Assembly: GCF_014216315.1 (NCBI RefSeq)
Contig: NZ_CP045702.1
Coordinates: 1,860,001-1,924,000, forward strand
DNA length: 64,000 bases
Origin: Streptomyces finlayi
GTDB taxonomy: Bacteria; Actinomycetota; Actinomycetes; Streptomycetales; Streptomycetaceae
Direction: 5' to 3'
Shown here: positions 37,855-47,380 of the stretch, in pieces
How positions within the stretch are numbered: the first letter of the stretch is position 1
Layout of the letters: every line of letters starts with the position of its first letter
The notes under the pieces: model-generated
Database searches by the model: none
Told to the model about the DNA's origin: nothing
The model's input: only the letters and a program-made list of their open reading frames with translations
Made by a program: the position numbers and the translations under genes

Positions 37855-38283
37855 TCAATCCAGGCCACCACCCCGCGCCGCGGCCCCCGCGGCCTCGTGC
37901 ATCGCGAGTTCCAGCAGGACGGGGTCGGTGAGCGTCCCGGAGCCGTCCGGCGGGATCGGCCAGCGCACCCCGCCGGACGCCCGGCCGGGGTACGGGACGA
38001 CGATCCAGGCGCCCTGACCCGCTCCCGGTACACCGGTGCCGAGCCGGCGGTTGACGGTGCCCGGCGGCACGAAGAAGCCCATCCGCGCGTCACTGAAGTC
38101 GGCGAGCACGGGCCCCGGCCTGCCGATGAGGCGGGTGAGGACGCCGAGGGTCGGAAAGCCGAGCTCTCCGGGGAGAACCAGCACGTCCCGCCGCCTGCCG
38201 GCGGGCAGGAGTGCGATCCCCTGCGGGTCGCGCTCCCATTCCCACCGGCAGGCGGCGGATCCGGTGCCACTGATGCGAGCCAC
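37855..38283 (-). CDS. Conserved hypothetical protein
   Basis: A 142-residue protein from GTG 38283. WEWERDPQGIALLPAGRR, VLVLPGELGFPTLGVLTRL and ADFSDARMGFFVPPGTVN resemble small Streptomyces proteins with a primase-polymerase-like N-terminal fold, but I cannot assign a function. It is read towards the chitinase remnant. A strong hairpin lies just upstream of its start. Confidence 0.65.
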   Translation of the reverse strand: MARISGTGSAACRWEWERDPQGIALLPAGRRRDVLVLPGELGFPTLGVLTRLIGRPGPVLADFSDARMGFFVPPGTVNRRLGTGVPGAGQGAWIVVPYPGRASGGVRWPIPPDGSGTLTDPVLLELAMHEAAGAAARGGGLD

Positions 38284-38333
38284 TCCACTGCGGGCTCTGC
38301 CCCCGGGCCGGTCATGGCGGGCCTTCCGTTCCA

Positions 38334-38365
38334 GTGAGCACCGGCAGGTCCCTGCCGGTGCTCAC
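38334..38365 (-). terminator. Terminator at the end of the polyamine operon
   Basis: A nearly continuous palindrome: GTGAGCACCGGCAGG, TC, then the perfect complement (15-bp arms). It lies 85 bp beyond the FAD oxidase stop codon. Confidence 0.8.
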
Positions 38366-38449
38366 GGAGGAGAGAGCGCCGCGCCCGGTTCATTACACGG
38401 GTTCGGGGACTTGCCGCATGTGAGCCGGATCACATGGGCCGGGCCCGGC

Positions 38450-39865
38450 TCAGCTGTCGAATCCGAAGCCCGCCCGGTCCATCGCCTTCAGCCACAGGTT
38501 GCGGTGGCCGCCGTTGCTGTCGGCCCTGGCCAGCGACCGCTTGGTCAGCTCGATGCCCGCCCAGGCGAACGGCTCCGGCGGGAAGGGAACGGGCTTGGAG
38601 CGGACCATCTCCAGGGAGGTCCGCTCCGTCGGCTCGCCGGAGAGCAGATCGAGCATCACATCGGCGCCGAAACGGGTCGCGCCGACGCCGAGCCCGGTGA
38701 ATCCGGCCGCATAGGCGACCCGCCCCTGATGAGCCGTACCGAAGAAGGCGGAGAAGCGCGAGCAGGTGTCGATCGCTCCTCCCCACGCGTGGGTGAAGCG
38801 CACCCCGGCAAGCTGCGGGAAGCACTCGAAGAACTGGCCGGCGAGCTTGAGGAAGGTCTCCGGCCGCTGGTCCAGATCGGCGCTCAGCCGGCCCCCGTAC
38901 GGATAGATGGCGTCGTATCCACCCCACAGAATCCGGTTGTCCGCGGAGAGCCGGAAGTAGTGGAACTGGTTGGCGCTGTCGCCGAGCCCCTGTCGGTTCT
39001 TCCAGCCGATCGAGGCCAGCTGCTCCTCGCTGAGCGGCTCGGTCATCAGCGCGTAGTCGTAGACCGGGACGGTGTACGGGCGTACGCGCTTGACCAGCGA
39101 CGGGAAGATGTTCGTCCCGAGCGCGACCCTGCGGGCCAGGACCCGCCCGTACGGGGTGCGGACCGCCATCCCGGGGCCGGACTTGACCAGATCGAGGCCC
39201 CGGGTGTGCTCGTACACCCGCACGCCGAGTTCGACGCACGCCCGCTTGAGGCCCCAGGCCAGTTTGGCGGGGTGCAGCATGGCGACACCGCTCCGGTCCA
39301 GCAGCCCGCCCAGGAAGGTCGGTGAGTCGACTTCCGCCCGCACCGCGTCCTGGTCGAGGAACTCCAGCCCGGTGAAGCCCAGTTCCGTGGCCTCCCGGTG
39401 CCAGGCGCGCAGCTCTTCGAGCTGGTGCGGTTCGGTGGCGACGTCGATCTCGCCGGTGCGCTCGAACTCGCAGTCGATGGAGTAGCGGGCGACGGCGGCC
39501 TCGATGGCGTCGAGGTTCCGTATCCCCAGCTCCTCCAGCTTCCTGATCTCGTCCGGCCAGCGCTCCACACCATTGGGCAGGCCGTGGGTGAGGGAAGCGG
39601 CGCAGAAGCCGCCGTTGCGGCCCGAGGCGGCCCAGCCCGCCTCATGCCCCTCGATCAGGACGACGTCGCGCCCGGGGTCCCGTTCCTTGGCGATCAGCGC
39701 GGTCCACAGACCGCTGTACCCTCCGCCGACGACGAGGAGGTCGCAGCGCTCCTCCCCGATGAGGGCGGGGAGCGCCTCCGGCTTCGCGGGGTCGTCGAGC
39801 CAGTACGCGAGCGGCTTGGCGCCGGCGAGCGATTGTGCGGCAGTACGCATGGCGGCTGGGGCCAT
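38450..39865 (-). CDS. FAD-dependent amine oxidase (DAO family, gamma-glutamylputrescine oxidase-like)
   Basis: A 471-residue flavoprotein. The dinucleotide motif LVVGGGYSGLWTALIAKERD is followed by EGHEAGWAASGRNGGF, characteristic of the DAO branch that includes PuuB. The C-terminal FAD contact is AAGFTGLGVGATRFGAD. ATG 39865 has AAGGAG upstream; a TTG three codons earlier is possible. It is the last gene of the operon carrying the polyamine transporter, so it probably oxidises putrescine or its glutamyl derivative. The substrate is inferred from context. Confidence 0.85.
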   Translation of the reverse strand: MAPAAMRTAAQSLAGAKPLAYWLDDPAKPEALPALIGEERCDLLVVGGGYSGLWTALIAKERDPGRDVVLIEGHEAGWAASGRNGGFCAASLTHGLPNGVERWPDEIRKLEELGIRNLDAIEAAVARYSIDCEFERTGEIDVATEPHQLEELRAWHREATELGFTGLEFLDQDAVRAEVDSPTFLGGLLDRSGVAMLHPAKLAWGLKRACVELGVRVYEHTRGLDLVKSGPGMAVRTPYGRVLARRVALGTNIFPSLVKRVRPYTVPVYDYALMTEPLSEEQLASIGWKNRQGLGDSANQFHYFRLSADNRILWGGYDAIYPYGGRLSADLDQRPETFLKLAGQFFECFPQLAGVRFTHAWGGAIDTCSRFSAFFGTAHQGRVAYAAGFTGLGVGATRFGADVMLDLLSGEPTERTSLEMVRSKPVPFPPEPFAWAGIELTKRSLARADSNGGHRNLWLKAMDRAGFGFDS

Positions 39866-39889
39866 GGTTTCCAACTCCTTCAGAGCTTT

Positions 39890-40693
39890 CTAGGGTTGCG
39901 CGTTGTTCTTCCGCCGGTTCGCGACGAGCTGGCCGACGAGGACCACCGTCACCGCGATGACGAACATCGCCGTGCCGATGACGTTGATCTGTACGGGCGT
40001 GCCGCGCTGTGCCGAGCCCCAGACGAACATGGGGAAGGTCACGGTCGAGCCCGCGTTGAAGTTGGTGATGATGAAGTCGTCGAAGGAGAGCGCGAAGGCG
40101 AGCAGCGCTCCCGCCGCGATCCCCGGGGCCGCGATCGGCAGGGTCACCCGGAGGAAGGTCTGTACGGGCCCCGCGTAGAGATCACGGGCGGCCTCCTCCA
40201 GCCTCGGGTCCATCGACATCACCCGTGCCTTGACCGCGGTCACCACGAAGCTGAGGCAGAACATGATGTGGGCGATCAGGACGGTCCAGTAGCCCAGCTC
40301 GGCGCCCATGTTGAGGAAGAGCGTGAGCAGCGAGGCGGCCATGACGACCTCGGGCATCGCCATCGGCAGGAAGATCAGCGAGTTGATCGCACCGCGCGCC
40401 CGGAAGCGGTAGCGGACGAGCGCGAAGGCGATCATCGTGCCGAGTACGGTCGCGCCGATCGTCGCCCAGATCGCGATCCGGAAGGACAGCGAGAGCGACG
40501 AGCACAGGTCGGCGACGCCACAGGGGTCCTGCCAGGCGTCCAGCGAGAACCGCTGCCAGGCGTAGTTGAAGCGCCCGTTGGGCTTGTTGAACGAGAACAC
40601 CATCACGACGATGTTCGGCACGATCATGTACGCGAGGGTCAGCAGACCCGCGATGACGATCATGTTGCGGCGAATCCAGCGCAGTGCGGGCAT
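39890..40693 (-). CDS. potC: Polyamine ABC transporter permease PotC
   Basis: A 267-residue inner-membrane permease with about six helices. The EAA loop reads EEAARDLYAGPVQTFLRVTL, and the N-terminal VPNIVVMVFSFNKPNGRFNY is typical of PotC/PotI. It overlaps potB by 1 bp (TGATG). It forms the channel with PotB, driven by PotA and fed by PotD. Confidence 0.93.
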   Translation of the reverse strand: MPALRWIRRNMIVIAGLLTLAYMIVPNIVVMVFSFNKPNGRFNYAWQRFSLDAWQDPCGVADLCSSLSLSFRIAIWATIGATVLGTMIAFALVRYRFRARGAINSLIFLPMAMPEVVMAASLLTLFLNMGAELGYWTVLIAHIMFCLSFVVTAVKARVMSMDPRLEEAARDLYAGPVQTFLRVTLPIAAPGIAAGALLAFALSFDDFIITNFNAGSTVTFPMFVWGSAQRGTPVQINVIGTAMFVIAVTVVLVGQLVANRRKNNAQP

Positions 40694-41616
40694 CAGACCA
40701 GGTCCTCCGTCCCGGAGCGGCGGATGTAGAAGGTGACCATGAACAGAACGACCGCCATGAGGATGAAGGAGAGCGCGGCCGCGGTCGGATAGTCCAGGAC
40801 CCGCAGGAACTGAGACTGGATGACGCTGCCGACCATCTTGGTGTCGGTGGAGCCGAGCAGTTCCGCGTTGACGTAGTCACCGCTGGCGGGGATGAAGGTG
40901 AGCAGCGTGCCGGAGACGACTCCCGGCATCGAGAGCGGGAGCGTCACCTTGCGGAAGGTCGTGGCGGGGGTGGCGTACAGATCGCCCGCCGCCTCGTGCA
41001 GCCTGCCGTCGATCCGCTCCAGCGAGGTGTAGAGCGGCAGGATCATGAACGGCAGGAAGTTGTACGTCAGACCGCAGACGACCGCCATCGGCGTGGCGAG
41101 CACCCGGTTGGACTCGGTCCAGCCGAGCCAGCTGGTGACGTCCAGGACGTGCAGCGTGTTCAGCAGGTCCACGACCGCGCCGCCGTCCGCGAGGATCGTC
41201 TTCCAGGCGAGCGTACGGATGAGGAAGCTGGTGAAGAACGGGGCGATGACCAGGACCAGCACCAGGTTGCGCCAGCGGCCGGCCTTGAACGCGATGAGAT
41301 ACGCGAGCGGGTAGCCGAGCACCAGACACAGGATCGTGGCGGAACCCGCGTACAGCAGGGACCGGATGAACTGCGGGTAGTAGTCCTTCAGCGCGTCCCA
41401 GTACGTCTGGAAGTGCCAGGTGACCTCGAACCCCTTCTCCAGGGATCCCGTCTGTACGGAGGTCGACGCCTGGTAGACCAGCGGCACCGCGAAGAAGACG
41501 ATCAGCCACAGGATGCCGGGGAGCAGCAGCCAGTAGGGCACGAGCCGTTTGCGGGCGGAGGGCTTGCGCACCTTGAGTGCGGTGGGTGGCGCGGGGGGCG
41601 CCTCGGTGACGGTCAC
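40693..41616 (-). CDS. potB: Polyamine ABC transporter permease PotB
   Basis: A 307-residue permease. The cytoplasmic N-terminus (VRKPSARKRLVPYWLLLPGI) precedes about six helices, and the EAA loop is HEAAGDLYATPATTFRKVTL. GTG 41616 overlaps the potA stop by 4 bp (GTGA). Partner of PotC. Confidence 0.93.
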   Translation of the reverse strand: MTVTEAPPAPPTALKVRKPSARKRLVPYWLLLPGILWLIVFFAVPLVYQASTSVQTGSLEKGFEVTWHFQTYWDALKDYYPQFIRSLLYAGSATILCLVLGYPLAYLIAFKAGRWRNLVLVLVIAPFFTSFLIRTLAWKTILADGGAVVDLLNTLHVLDVTSWLGWTESNRVLATPMAVVCGLTYNFLPFMILPLYTSLERIDGRLHEAAGDLYATPATTFRKVTLPLSMPGVVSGTLLTFIPASGDYVNAELLGSTDTKMVGSVIQSQFLRVLDYPTAAALSFILMAVVLFMVTFYIRRSGTEDLV

Positions 41617-42764
41617 GCCGCGTCCTCCACCGTCTCCACACCGGCGTCGATGTCCTGGGAGGCGTCCAGGCCGAAGGTGTGCGCCGGATTCCAGTGCAGG
41701 ACCACTTCGGCGCCGGGCACGAGGCCCGCGCGGTGCTCAACGTTCTGCTCGTACACATGGAGTGCCTTGCCGGCCGGGCTCTCCACTACGTACTGCGTGG
41801 AGACCCCGATGAAACTGGAGTCGACGATCCGGCCGGTGACCCGGTTGCGTCCGTCGGCTATCCGCTCGGCGGCGTCGGCGTGCGCCAGGGAGATCTTCTC
41901 GGGTCGTATGCCGAGGAGGAGCTTGCCGCCGGCCGCGGCGGGTGCGGAGCACCGGTCGGCGGGCAGCCTGAGCCTTCCGCCGCCGGCCGAGACGACGAGG
42001 TCCGTGCCGGTCCCGACGACCTCGCCCTCGATGAGGTTGGAGGTTCCCAGGAAGTTGGCGACGAACGTCGTCTTCGGGTTCTCGTACAGATCCGCCGGGG
42101 CGCCGAGCTGTTCGACCCGTCCGCCGTTCATCACGGCGACCGTGTCGGCCATGGTCATGGCCTCCTCCTGGTCGTGCGTGACGTGGACGAAGGTGATGCC
42201 GACCTCGGTCTGGATCCGCTTGAGCTCAAGCTGCATCTGGCGGCGCAGCTTGAGGTCGAGGGCGCCGAGCGGCTCGTCGAGGAGCAGCACCTGCGGGTGG
42301 TTGATGAGCGCGCGGGCGACGGCGACGCGCTGCTGCTGGCCACCGGAGAGCTGGTGGGGCTTGCGCCGGGCGAAGTCACCGAGCTGGACGAGCTCCAGCA
42401 TGGCGTCGACCTGCTTCTTGACCGACTTGATGCCGCGCCGGCGCAGACCGAACGCGATGTTCTCGGTGATGTCCAGGTGAGGGAAGAGCGCGTAGCTCTG
42501 GAAGACGGTGTTGACGGGCCGTTTGTACGGGGGCAGGGCGGTGATGTCCTTGCCGCCGAGCGAGACCGTGCCGGTGGTGGCTTCCTCCAGTCCGGCGATC
42601 ATCCGGAGCGTGGTGGTCTTTCCGCAGCCGGACGCGCCGAGCAGCGCGAAGAACGAACCCTGCGGGACGGTCAGATCGAGCGGCTGTACGGCGGTGAAGG
42701 AGCCGTACGTCTTGCTGATCCCGGTGAGACGGACGTCGCCGCCTGCTGTCTGCTGCTGTGTCAT
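41613..42764 (-). CDS. potA: Polyamine ABC transporter ATPase PotA
   Basis: A 383-residue ATPase with Walker A GASGCGKTT, signature LSGGQQQRVAVARAL, Walker B LLLDEPLGALD and a C-terminal TOBE domain. It energises import of spermidine and putrescine through PotBC. It is separated by 63 bp from potD and coupled to potB. Confidence 0.95.
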   Translation of the reverse strand: MTQQQTAGGDVRLTGISKTYGSFTAVQPLDLTVPQGSFFALLGASGCGKTTTLRMIAGLEEATTGTVSLGGKDITALPPYKRPVNTVFQSYALFPHLDITENIAFGLRRRGIKSVKKQVDAMLELVQLGDFARRKPHQLSGGQQQRVAVARALINHPQVLLLDEPLGALDLKLRRQMQLELKRIQTEVGITFVHVTHDQEEAMTMADTVAVMNGGRVEQLGAPADLYENPKTTFVANFLGTSNLIEGEVVGTGTDLVVSAGGGRLRLPADRCSAPAAAGGKLLLGIRPEKISLAHADAAERIADGRNRVTGRIVDSSFIGVSTQYVVESPAGKALHVYEQNVEHRAGLVPGAEVVLHWNPAHTFGLDASQDIDAGVETVEDAA

Positions 42765-42827
42765 GGGTCGCAGTCCCAGTGGTGGAAGGGAGGGTGGGGG
42801 AAGGGAAGGCCGGCGTCGGGGCAGGCC

Positions 42828-44078
42828 CTAGGCGCCGATGAGCTTGGCGAACTTCTCTTCGTACGCCGTCTCTTCTTTGGAACTGAGCGAGCGGAAGGCG
42901 CGTGACTTCGACGCCATCTCCTTGTCCGGGAGGATCAGCGTGTTGGCGGCCATCGACTCGTCGATCTTGGCGAGTTCGTCGCGGACGCCGTCGACCGGGC
43001 AGACGTAGTTGATGTACGCGGCGAGCTGGGCGGCCACGGAAGGCTCGTAGTAGTAGTCGATGAGCTTCTCGGCGTTGGTCTTGTGCCGCGCCTTCGCGGG
43101 GACCAGCAGGTTGTCGCTGGAGGTGATGTAACCGGCGGCCGGGATCGAGAACTTGATGTCCGGGTTGTCGGCCTGGAGCTGGATGATGTCTCCGGCCCAG
43201 CCGATACAGGCGGCGAGGTCGCCCTTGCTCAGGTCCGCGGTGTAGTCGTTGCCGGTGAAGCGCCGGATCTGCTTCTTGTCGACGCCCTTCTGGAGGCGGC
43301 CGATCGCGGCGTCGAAGTCGGCGTCCGTGAACGTGCCGGGGTCCTTGCCCATGTCGAGCAGCGTCATGCCGACGGAGTCGCGCATCTCGGAGAGGAAGGA
43401 CACCCGCCCCTTGAGCTTGGGGTCGTCGAGCAGCTGCGTGACGGAGTCGACCTTGCGGCCCCCGGTCGCCTTGGAGTTGTAGGCGATGACGGCGGGGATG
43501 CCGGTCCAGGGGTACGAGTAGGCGCGGCCCGGGTCCCAGTCGGGGGTGCGGAACTGGGACGCGAGGTTGGCGAAGGCGTGCGGCAGGTTCGCCGGGTCGA
43601 GCTTCTGGGCCCAGCCGAGCCGGATCATGCGGGCGGCGAGCCAGTCGGTGACGCATACGAGGTCGCGTCCGGTGTTCTGGCCGGCCGCGAGCTGTGGCTT
43701 GATCTTCCCGAAGAACTCGACGTTGTCGTTGATGTCCTCGGTGTACTTGACCTTGATCCCGGTGCGTTTCGTGAACGCCTCCAGGGTCGGGCGGCCCTTC
43801 TCGTCCTCGCTGACGTCCATGTACTCGGTCCAGTTGGAGAAGCTGATCTGCTTCTCCTTCGCCGAGTGGTCGTCGGAGGCGGCTGCCGCGTCGCCCTCGC
43901 GCTTGGCGGGCGGGATGCCGCAGGCGCTCAGTGTGCCCAGGCCGCCGAGCGCGAGGGCACCCATGCCCGAGGCGCGCAGCATCGAACGGCGGGTGAGGGC
44001 GCCCCTGCCCGTGGTCAGACTTCGCCTCATGGCCGCCAGCTGGGCGGGAGAGAGGTGCTCGGGCTCGTACTGCTCCAT
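42828..44078 (-). CDS. potD: Polyamine-binding lipoprotein PotD
   Basis: A 416-residue solute-binding protein. A twin-arginine-type signal (TRRSMLRASGMGALALGG) ends in the lipobox LSAC with Cys53, so a Tat-exported lipoprotein is likely. The mature part begins ISFSNWTEYMDV, the usual start of polyamine-binding domains, and contains PYSYPWTGIPAVIAYNS-like ligand-pocket residues. It delivers polyamines to PotBC. Confidence 0.93.
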   Translation of the reverse strand: MEQYEPEHLSPAQLAAMRRSLTTGRGALTRRSMLRASGMGALALGGLGTLSACGIPPAKREGDAAAASDDHSAKEKQISFSNWTEYMDVSEDEKGRPTLEAFTKRTGIKVKYTEDINDNVEFFGKIKPQLAAGQNTGRDLVCVTDWLAARMIRLGWAQKLDPANLPHAFANLASQFRTPDWDPGRAYSYPWTGIPAVIAYNSKATGGRKVDSVTQLLDDPKLKGRVSFLSEMRDSVGMTLLDMGKDPGTFTDADFDAAIGRLQKGVDKKQIRRFTGNDYTADLSKGDLAACIGWAGDIIQLQADNPDIKFSIPAAGYITSSDNLLVPAKARHKTNAEKLIDYYYEPSVAAQLAAYINYVCPVDGVRDELAKIDESMAANTLILPDKEMASKSRAFRSLSSKEETAYEEKFAKLIGA

Positions 44079-44126
44079 GCGCGTTGCCCTTTCGGGTGTG
44101 TGTGGCCGCTGGTCGGGCGACGGCTG

Positions 44127-45641
44127 CTATCGGTCCCCGAAGATCGTGCGGTGCCAGTCCTTGCGGGCGACCGCGGTGTTGTCGTACATGACGTGCTTGA
44201 CCTGCGTGTACTCCTCGAAGGAGTACGCAGACATGTCCTTGCCGAAGCCGCTGGCCTTGTACCCGCCGTGCGGCATCTCGCTGAGGATCGGGATGTGGTC
44301 GTTGATCCAGACACAGCCCGCCTTGATCTCGCGGGTGGCCCGGTTCGCCCGGTAGAGGTCACGGGTCCAGGCGGAGGCCGCGAGTCCGTACGGGGTGTCG
44401 TTGGCGAGGGCGATGCCCTCGTCGTCGGTGTCGAACGGGAGGACCACGAGGACCGGCCCGAAGATCTCGGACTGGACGATCTCGCTGTCCTGGGCGGCGC
44501 CCGCGACCAGGGTCGGCCGGTAGTAGGCGCCGTCCCGGAGGTCCCCGCCGGGGGCCTCGCCGCCGGTGACGACGGTGGCGTAGGCGCGGGCGCGCTCCAC
44601 GAAGGCGGCGACCCGGTCACGCTGTGCGTGGCTGATCAGCGGGCCGAGGTCCGTCGAGGGGTCGAAGGGGTCACCCAGCCGGACGGTCTCCATGAGCGCG
44701 GCGACGTCCCGGACGAAGGCGTCGTAGAGCGGACGCTGCACATAGGCGCGGGTGGCGGCGGTGCAGTCCTGCCCGGTGTTGATGAGGGAGCCGGCCACCG
44801 CCCCGTTGACGGCCGCCTCGAGGTCGGCGTCGTCGAAGACCACGAAGGGGGCCTTGCCGCCGAGCTCGAGGTGGAGGCGCTTGACGGTGGACGTGGCGAT
44901 CTCCGCGACCCGCTTGCCGACGGCGGTGGAGCCGGTGAAGGAGGTCATCACGACGTCGGGGTGGCCGACGAGATGCTCACCCGCGTCCTTGCCCGCCCCG
45001 GTGACGATGTTGATCACACCGTCCGGAATACCGGCCTCGGTGGCCGCCTGGGCGAACATCAGCGAGGTCAGCGGGGTGATCTCGGCGGGCTTCAGCACGA
45101 TGGTGTTGCCCGCGGCGACGGCCGGGAGCACCTTCCACGCGGCCATCTGGAGCGGGTAGTTCCAGGGAGCGATCGAGCCGACGACCCCGATGGCCTCACG
45201 GCGTACGTACGAGGTGTGGTCACCGTCGTACTCGGCCGCCGCCTTGCCCTCCAGATGGCGGGCGGCGCCCGCGAAGAAGGCGGTGTTGTCGACGGTGCCC
45301 GGCACGTCGAACTCGGTGGAGAGCTTGATCGGCTTGCCGCACTGGAGCGACTCGGCGTACGCGAAGTCGTCGGCCCGCGCGGCCAGCACGGCGGCGAAGC
45401 GGTGCATCGCCTCCGACCGCTCGCCGGGGGTGGCGCCGGACCAGCCGGGGAAGGCGGCCGCCGCCGCGGCGACGGCCGCGTCCACGTCCTCGGTGCCGGC
45501 CAGTTCGTAGCGGTACACCGTCTCGCCCGTCGCCGGGTTCACCACCTCGTGGTGGCGACCCGAGGTACCGGACCGCAGTTTTCCGCCAATGTACTGTGCG
45601 CCGCCCGCGAAGCGGTCCTGCACGTGGAAGCCGTTGCCCAT
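44127..45641 (-). CDS. Gamma-aminobutyraldehyde-type aldehyde dehydrogenase
   Basis: A 504-residue NAD-dependent enzyme with APWNYPLQMAAWKVLPAVAA, the glutamate motif LELGGKAPFVVF and the cysteine region NTGQDCTAATR. The strings and C-terminal SEMPHGGYKASGFGKDMSAY are those of PatD/betaine-aldehyde dehydrogenase relatives. ATG 45641 follows GGAGGAG. It is the first gene of the pot operon (48 bp before potD), so 4-aminobutyraldehyde from putrescine is the probable substrate. An inverted repeat upstream may be an operator. Confidence 0.9.
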   Translation of the reverse strand: MGNGFHVQDRFAGGAQYIGGKLRSGTSGRHHEVVNPATGETVYRYELAGTEDVDAAVAAAAAAFPGWSGATPGERSEAMHRFAAVLAARADDFAYAESLQCGKPIKLSTEFDVPGTVDNTAFFAGAARHLEGKAAAEYDGDHTSYVRREAIGVVGSIAPWNYPLQMAAWKVLPAVAAGNTIVLKPAEITPLTSLMFAQAATEAGIPDGVINIVTGAGKDAGEHLVGHPDVVMTSFTGSTAVGKRVAEIATSTVKRLHLELGGKAPFVVFDDADLEAAVNGAVAGSLINTGQDCTAATRAYVQRPLYDAFVRDVAALMETVRLGDPFDPSTDLGPLISHAQRDRVAAFVERARAYATVVTGGEAPGGDLRDGAYYRPTLVAGAAQDSEIVQSEIFGPVLVVLPFDTDDEGIALANDTPYGLAASAWTRDLYRANRATREIKAGCVWINDHIPILSEMPHGGYKASGFGKDMSAYSFEEYTQVKHVMYDNTAVARKDWHRTIFGDR

Positions 45642-45738
45642 GACGCTCTCCTCCGCCGCTCCCCCGCTGAGCAGGGGCGGCGTAGCTTCTGGTCGAGTTG
45701 AGTGCCGATCCTGACAGAGGGAGTACACGCCAACAAGG

Positions 45739-45774
45739 GATTCCGTTGTTGCCTTTTGGTTACGCAACGGAATC
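45739..45774. promoter_or_regulatory. Inverted repeat, candidate operator of the pot operon
   Basis: GATTCCGTTG and CAACGGAATC form perfect 10-bp arms around a 16-bp, AT-rich spacer, about 100 bp upstream of the operon start. A related sequence occurs at 51785-51820 beside the Lrp/AsnC gene, so that regulator is the candidate binder. Confidence 0.6.
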
Positions 45775-45847
45775 TGTCGACCATGTGTCGCGTCGGCACG
45801 AAGATCCGCGTACGGAGTGTCAGTGGCGGATGCCAGACTCACCTGCC

Positions 45848-46396
45848 ATGGGGCGCACCGAAGATCTTGTGGCGAAGCTCGCGCGTGGCGAGAAAGTGAA
45901 GTACCTGCCGTTCTGGGGGCACCGTCCGAGCCCCGACGGCAGGCTCGGATCCAGCTGTCTCAGTCAGTGGTGGCCGTCGCCGTTCACCGTCGGCGAGGTG
46001 ACGTACGCGTCCGCGGAGCACTGGATGATGGCGGGCAAGGCACGGCTCTTCGGCGACGAGGAGGCGGAGATACAGGCCGTCGGGGCGAGCAGTCCGGCCG
46101 CGGCGAAGAAGGTCGGCAGGCTGGTCCGCGGCTTCGACGAGAGCGTCTGGGTGCGCGAGCGGTTCGCCCTGGTGGTGGAGGGCAGCGTCCATAAGTTCGG
46201 CCAGGACCCGGCGCTGCGCGGATATCTGCTGAGCACAGGGGAACGGGTGCTGGTCGAGGCGAGCCCCGTCGACCGGATCTGGGGCGTCGGCCACGCCCGG
46301 GACGACCCGAGGGTGACCGATCCGGCCCGCTGGGCAGGGCTGAATCTGCTCGGCTTCGCGCTCATGGAGGCGCGGGCGCGACTGCGCGCGCACTGA
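45848..46396 (+). CDS. NADAR-family protein (YbiA-like)
   Basis: A 182-residue protein with family signatures CLSQWWPSPFTVGEVTYASA, EHWMMAGKARLFGD, VEASPVDRIWGVG and AGLNLLGFALMEAR. NADAR proteins include N-glycosidases of riboflavin intermediates and hydrolases acting on ADP-ribosylated bases or NAD derivatives, so the exact role is open. Start at ATG 45848; the frame is open 150 bp further upstream but that part overlaps the operator region and lacks conservation. Confidence 0.85.
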   Translation: MGRTEDLVAKLARGEKVKYLPFWGHRPSPDGRLGSSCLSQWWPSPFTVGEVTYASAEHWMMAGKARLFGDEEAEIQAVGASSPAAAKKVGRLVRGFDESVWVRERFALVVEGSVHKFGQDPALRGYLLSTGERVLVEASPVDRIWGVGHARDDPRVTDPARWAGLNLLGFALMEARARLRAH

Positions 46397-46437
46397 CGTA
46401 CAGCGGCCGGACAGCGGCCGGCGCCGACTGCGTGGCC

Positions 46438-46476
46438 GTTCGCCGGACGGCCGGAGTTCCGGTCCGTCCGGCGAAC
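46438..46476. terminator. Convergent terminator between NADAR and DUF4190 genes
   Basis: A 13-bp perfect stem (GTTCGCCGGACGG with its complement) around a 13-nt loop lies between two convergent genes. Confidence 0.8.
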
Positions 46477-46489
46477 AGGGCCGGAGCCG

Positions 46490-47251
46490 CTAGCGGCCGC
46501 TCTCGACCACGAGCGACGTGGCGTACGGATCGTCCTCGTACTCGTTGACCTCGTCGAAGTCGCCACCGTGCGTGGCGAACAGCCAGATGAAGAAGCCGAT
46601 GATCGCCGCGCCGAGGGCGAGACCGATCGACCCCAGGATGACACCGGCCAGCGCCTGACCGCCGTTGTCTGCTTCACCGCGGGCCACGCGCTTGCGCCCC
46701 AGAATGCCGAAGATCAGGGCGAGTACGCCCAGGATCAGGCTCGGGATCCCGTAGACGCAGAACAGGCAGACGGCCAGGATGCCGAGCACCATGGCGGCCG
46801 TGCCGAGCCCGTTCGCGGGCGGCGCGCCACCGCCCCAGCCGGGCTGGCCGCCGTAGCCGGGATACCCCGGGTAGCCGTACTGCGCGGTGGGCGCGGCCGG
46901 ATAGCCGTACTGCCCCGCGGGCGGAACGGGCTGTCCGGGGCCATGGGGTCCAACCGGCGGCGGCGGTACGGACGCGTCGCCCGGACCGAATCCGGCGCCC
47001 CCCTGGGCGGGCCCGTATCCGGCGCCTGCAGGCCCGAATCCGGGCGCCGCGTCACCCGGTCCGTACCCCGGACCGCCGGCTCCGGGCGCCGGGCCGCCGC
47101 CCACGCTCGGCATCGCGCCGATGGTCGGCTGGTCGTGCACGGGCGGTGGTCCCGCGGCGGCCGGCTTCCCCAGCTCCACCCTGCTGTCCGGCGGCGCCCA
47201 GGGATCGTGCGGCGCGGGCCCGCCCCCGGGCTGCTCTGTGCTGTCTGACAT
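46490..47251 (-). CDS. DUF4190 membrane protein with Pro/Gly/Tyr-rich N-terminus
   Basis: A 253-residue protein. The first ~145 residues are low complexity with repeated GYGP, GFGP and GYPGY units. A DUF4190-type pair of helices follows (MVLGILAVCLFCVYGIPSLI, then LGVLALIFGILGRKR), and a further helix AGVILGSIGLALGAAIIGFF precedes an acidic tail. ATG 47251 follows GGGGGAGG. Function unknown; such proteins are frequent in actinobacterial membranes. Confidence 0.85.
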   Translation of the reverse strand: MSDSTEQPGGGPAPHDPWAPPDSRVELGKPAAAGPPPVHDQPTIGAMPSVGGGPAPGAGGPGYGPGDAAPGFGPAGAGYGPAQGGAGFGPGDASVPPPPVGPHGPGQPVPPAGQYGYPAAPTAQYGYPGYPGYGGQPGWGGGAPPANGLGTAAMVLGILAVCLFCVYGIPSLILGVLALIFGILGRKRVARGEADNGGQALAGVILGSIGLALGAAIIGFFIWLFATHGGDFDEVNEYEDDPYATSLVVESGR

Positions 47252-47380
47252 GGGCCTCCCCCATCGTGGTCCCGTCATGCTACGGCCCGGCTCCTGGCCG
47301 GCCACCCCCGCATACGATGATCGGTGCGGCCGGTGCCCCCGGCCGAAAGACGCCGACCGCGAAGACCTCCGGAGAGTCCG

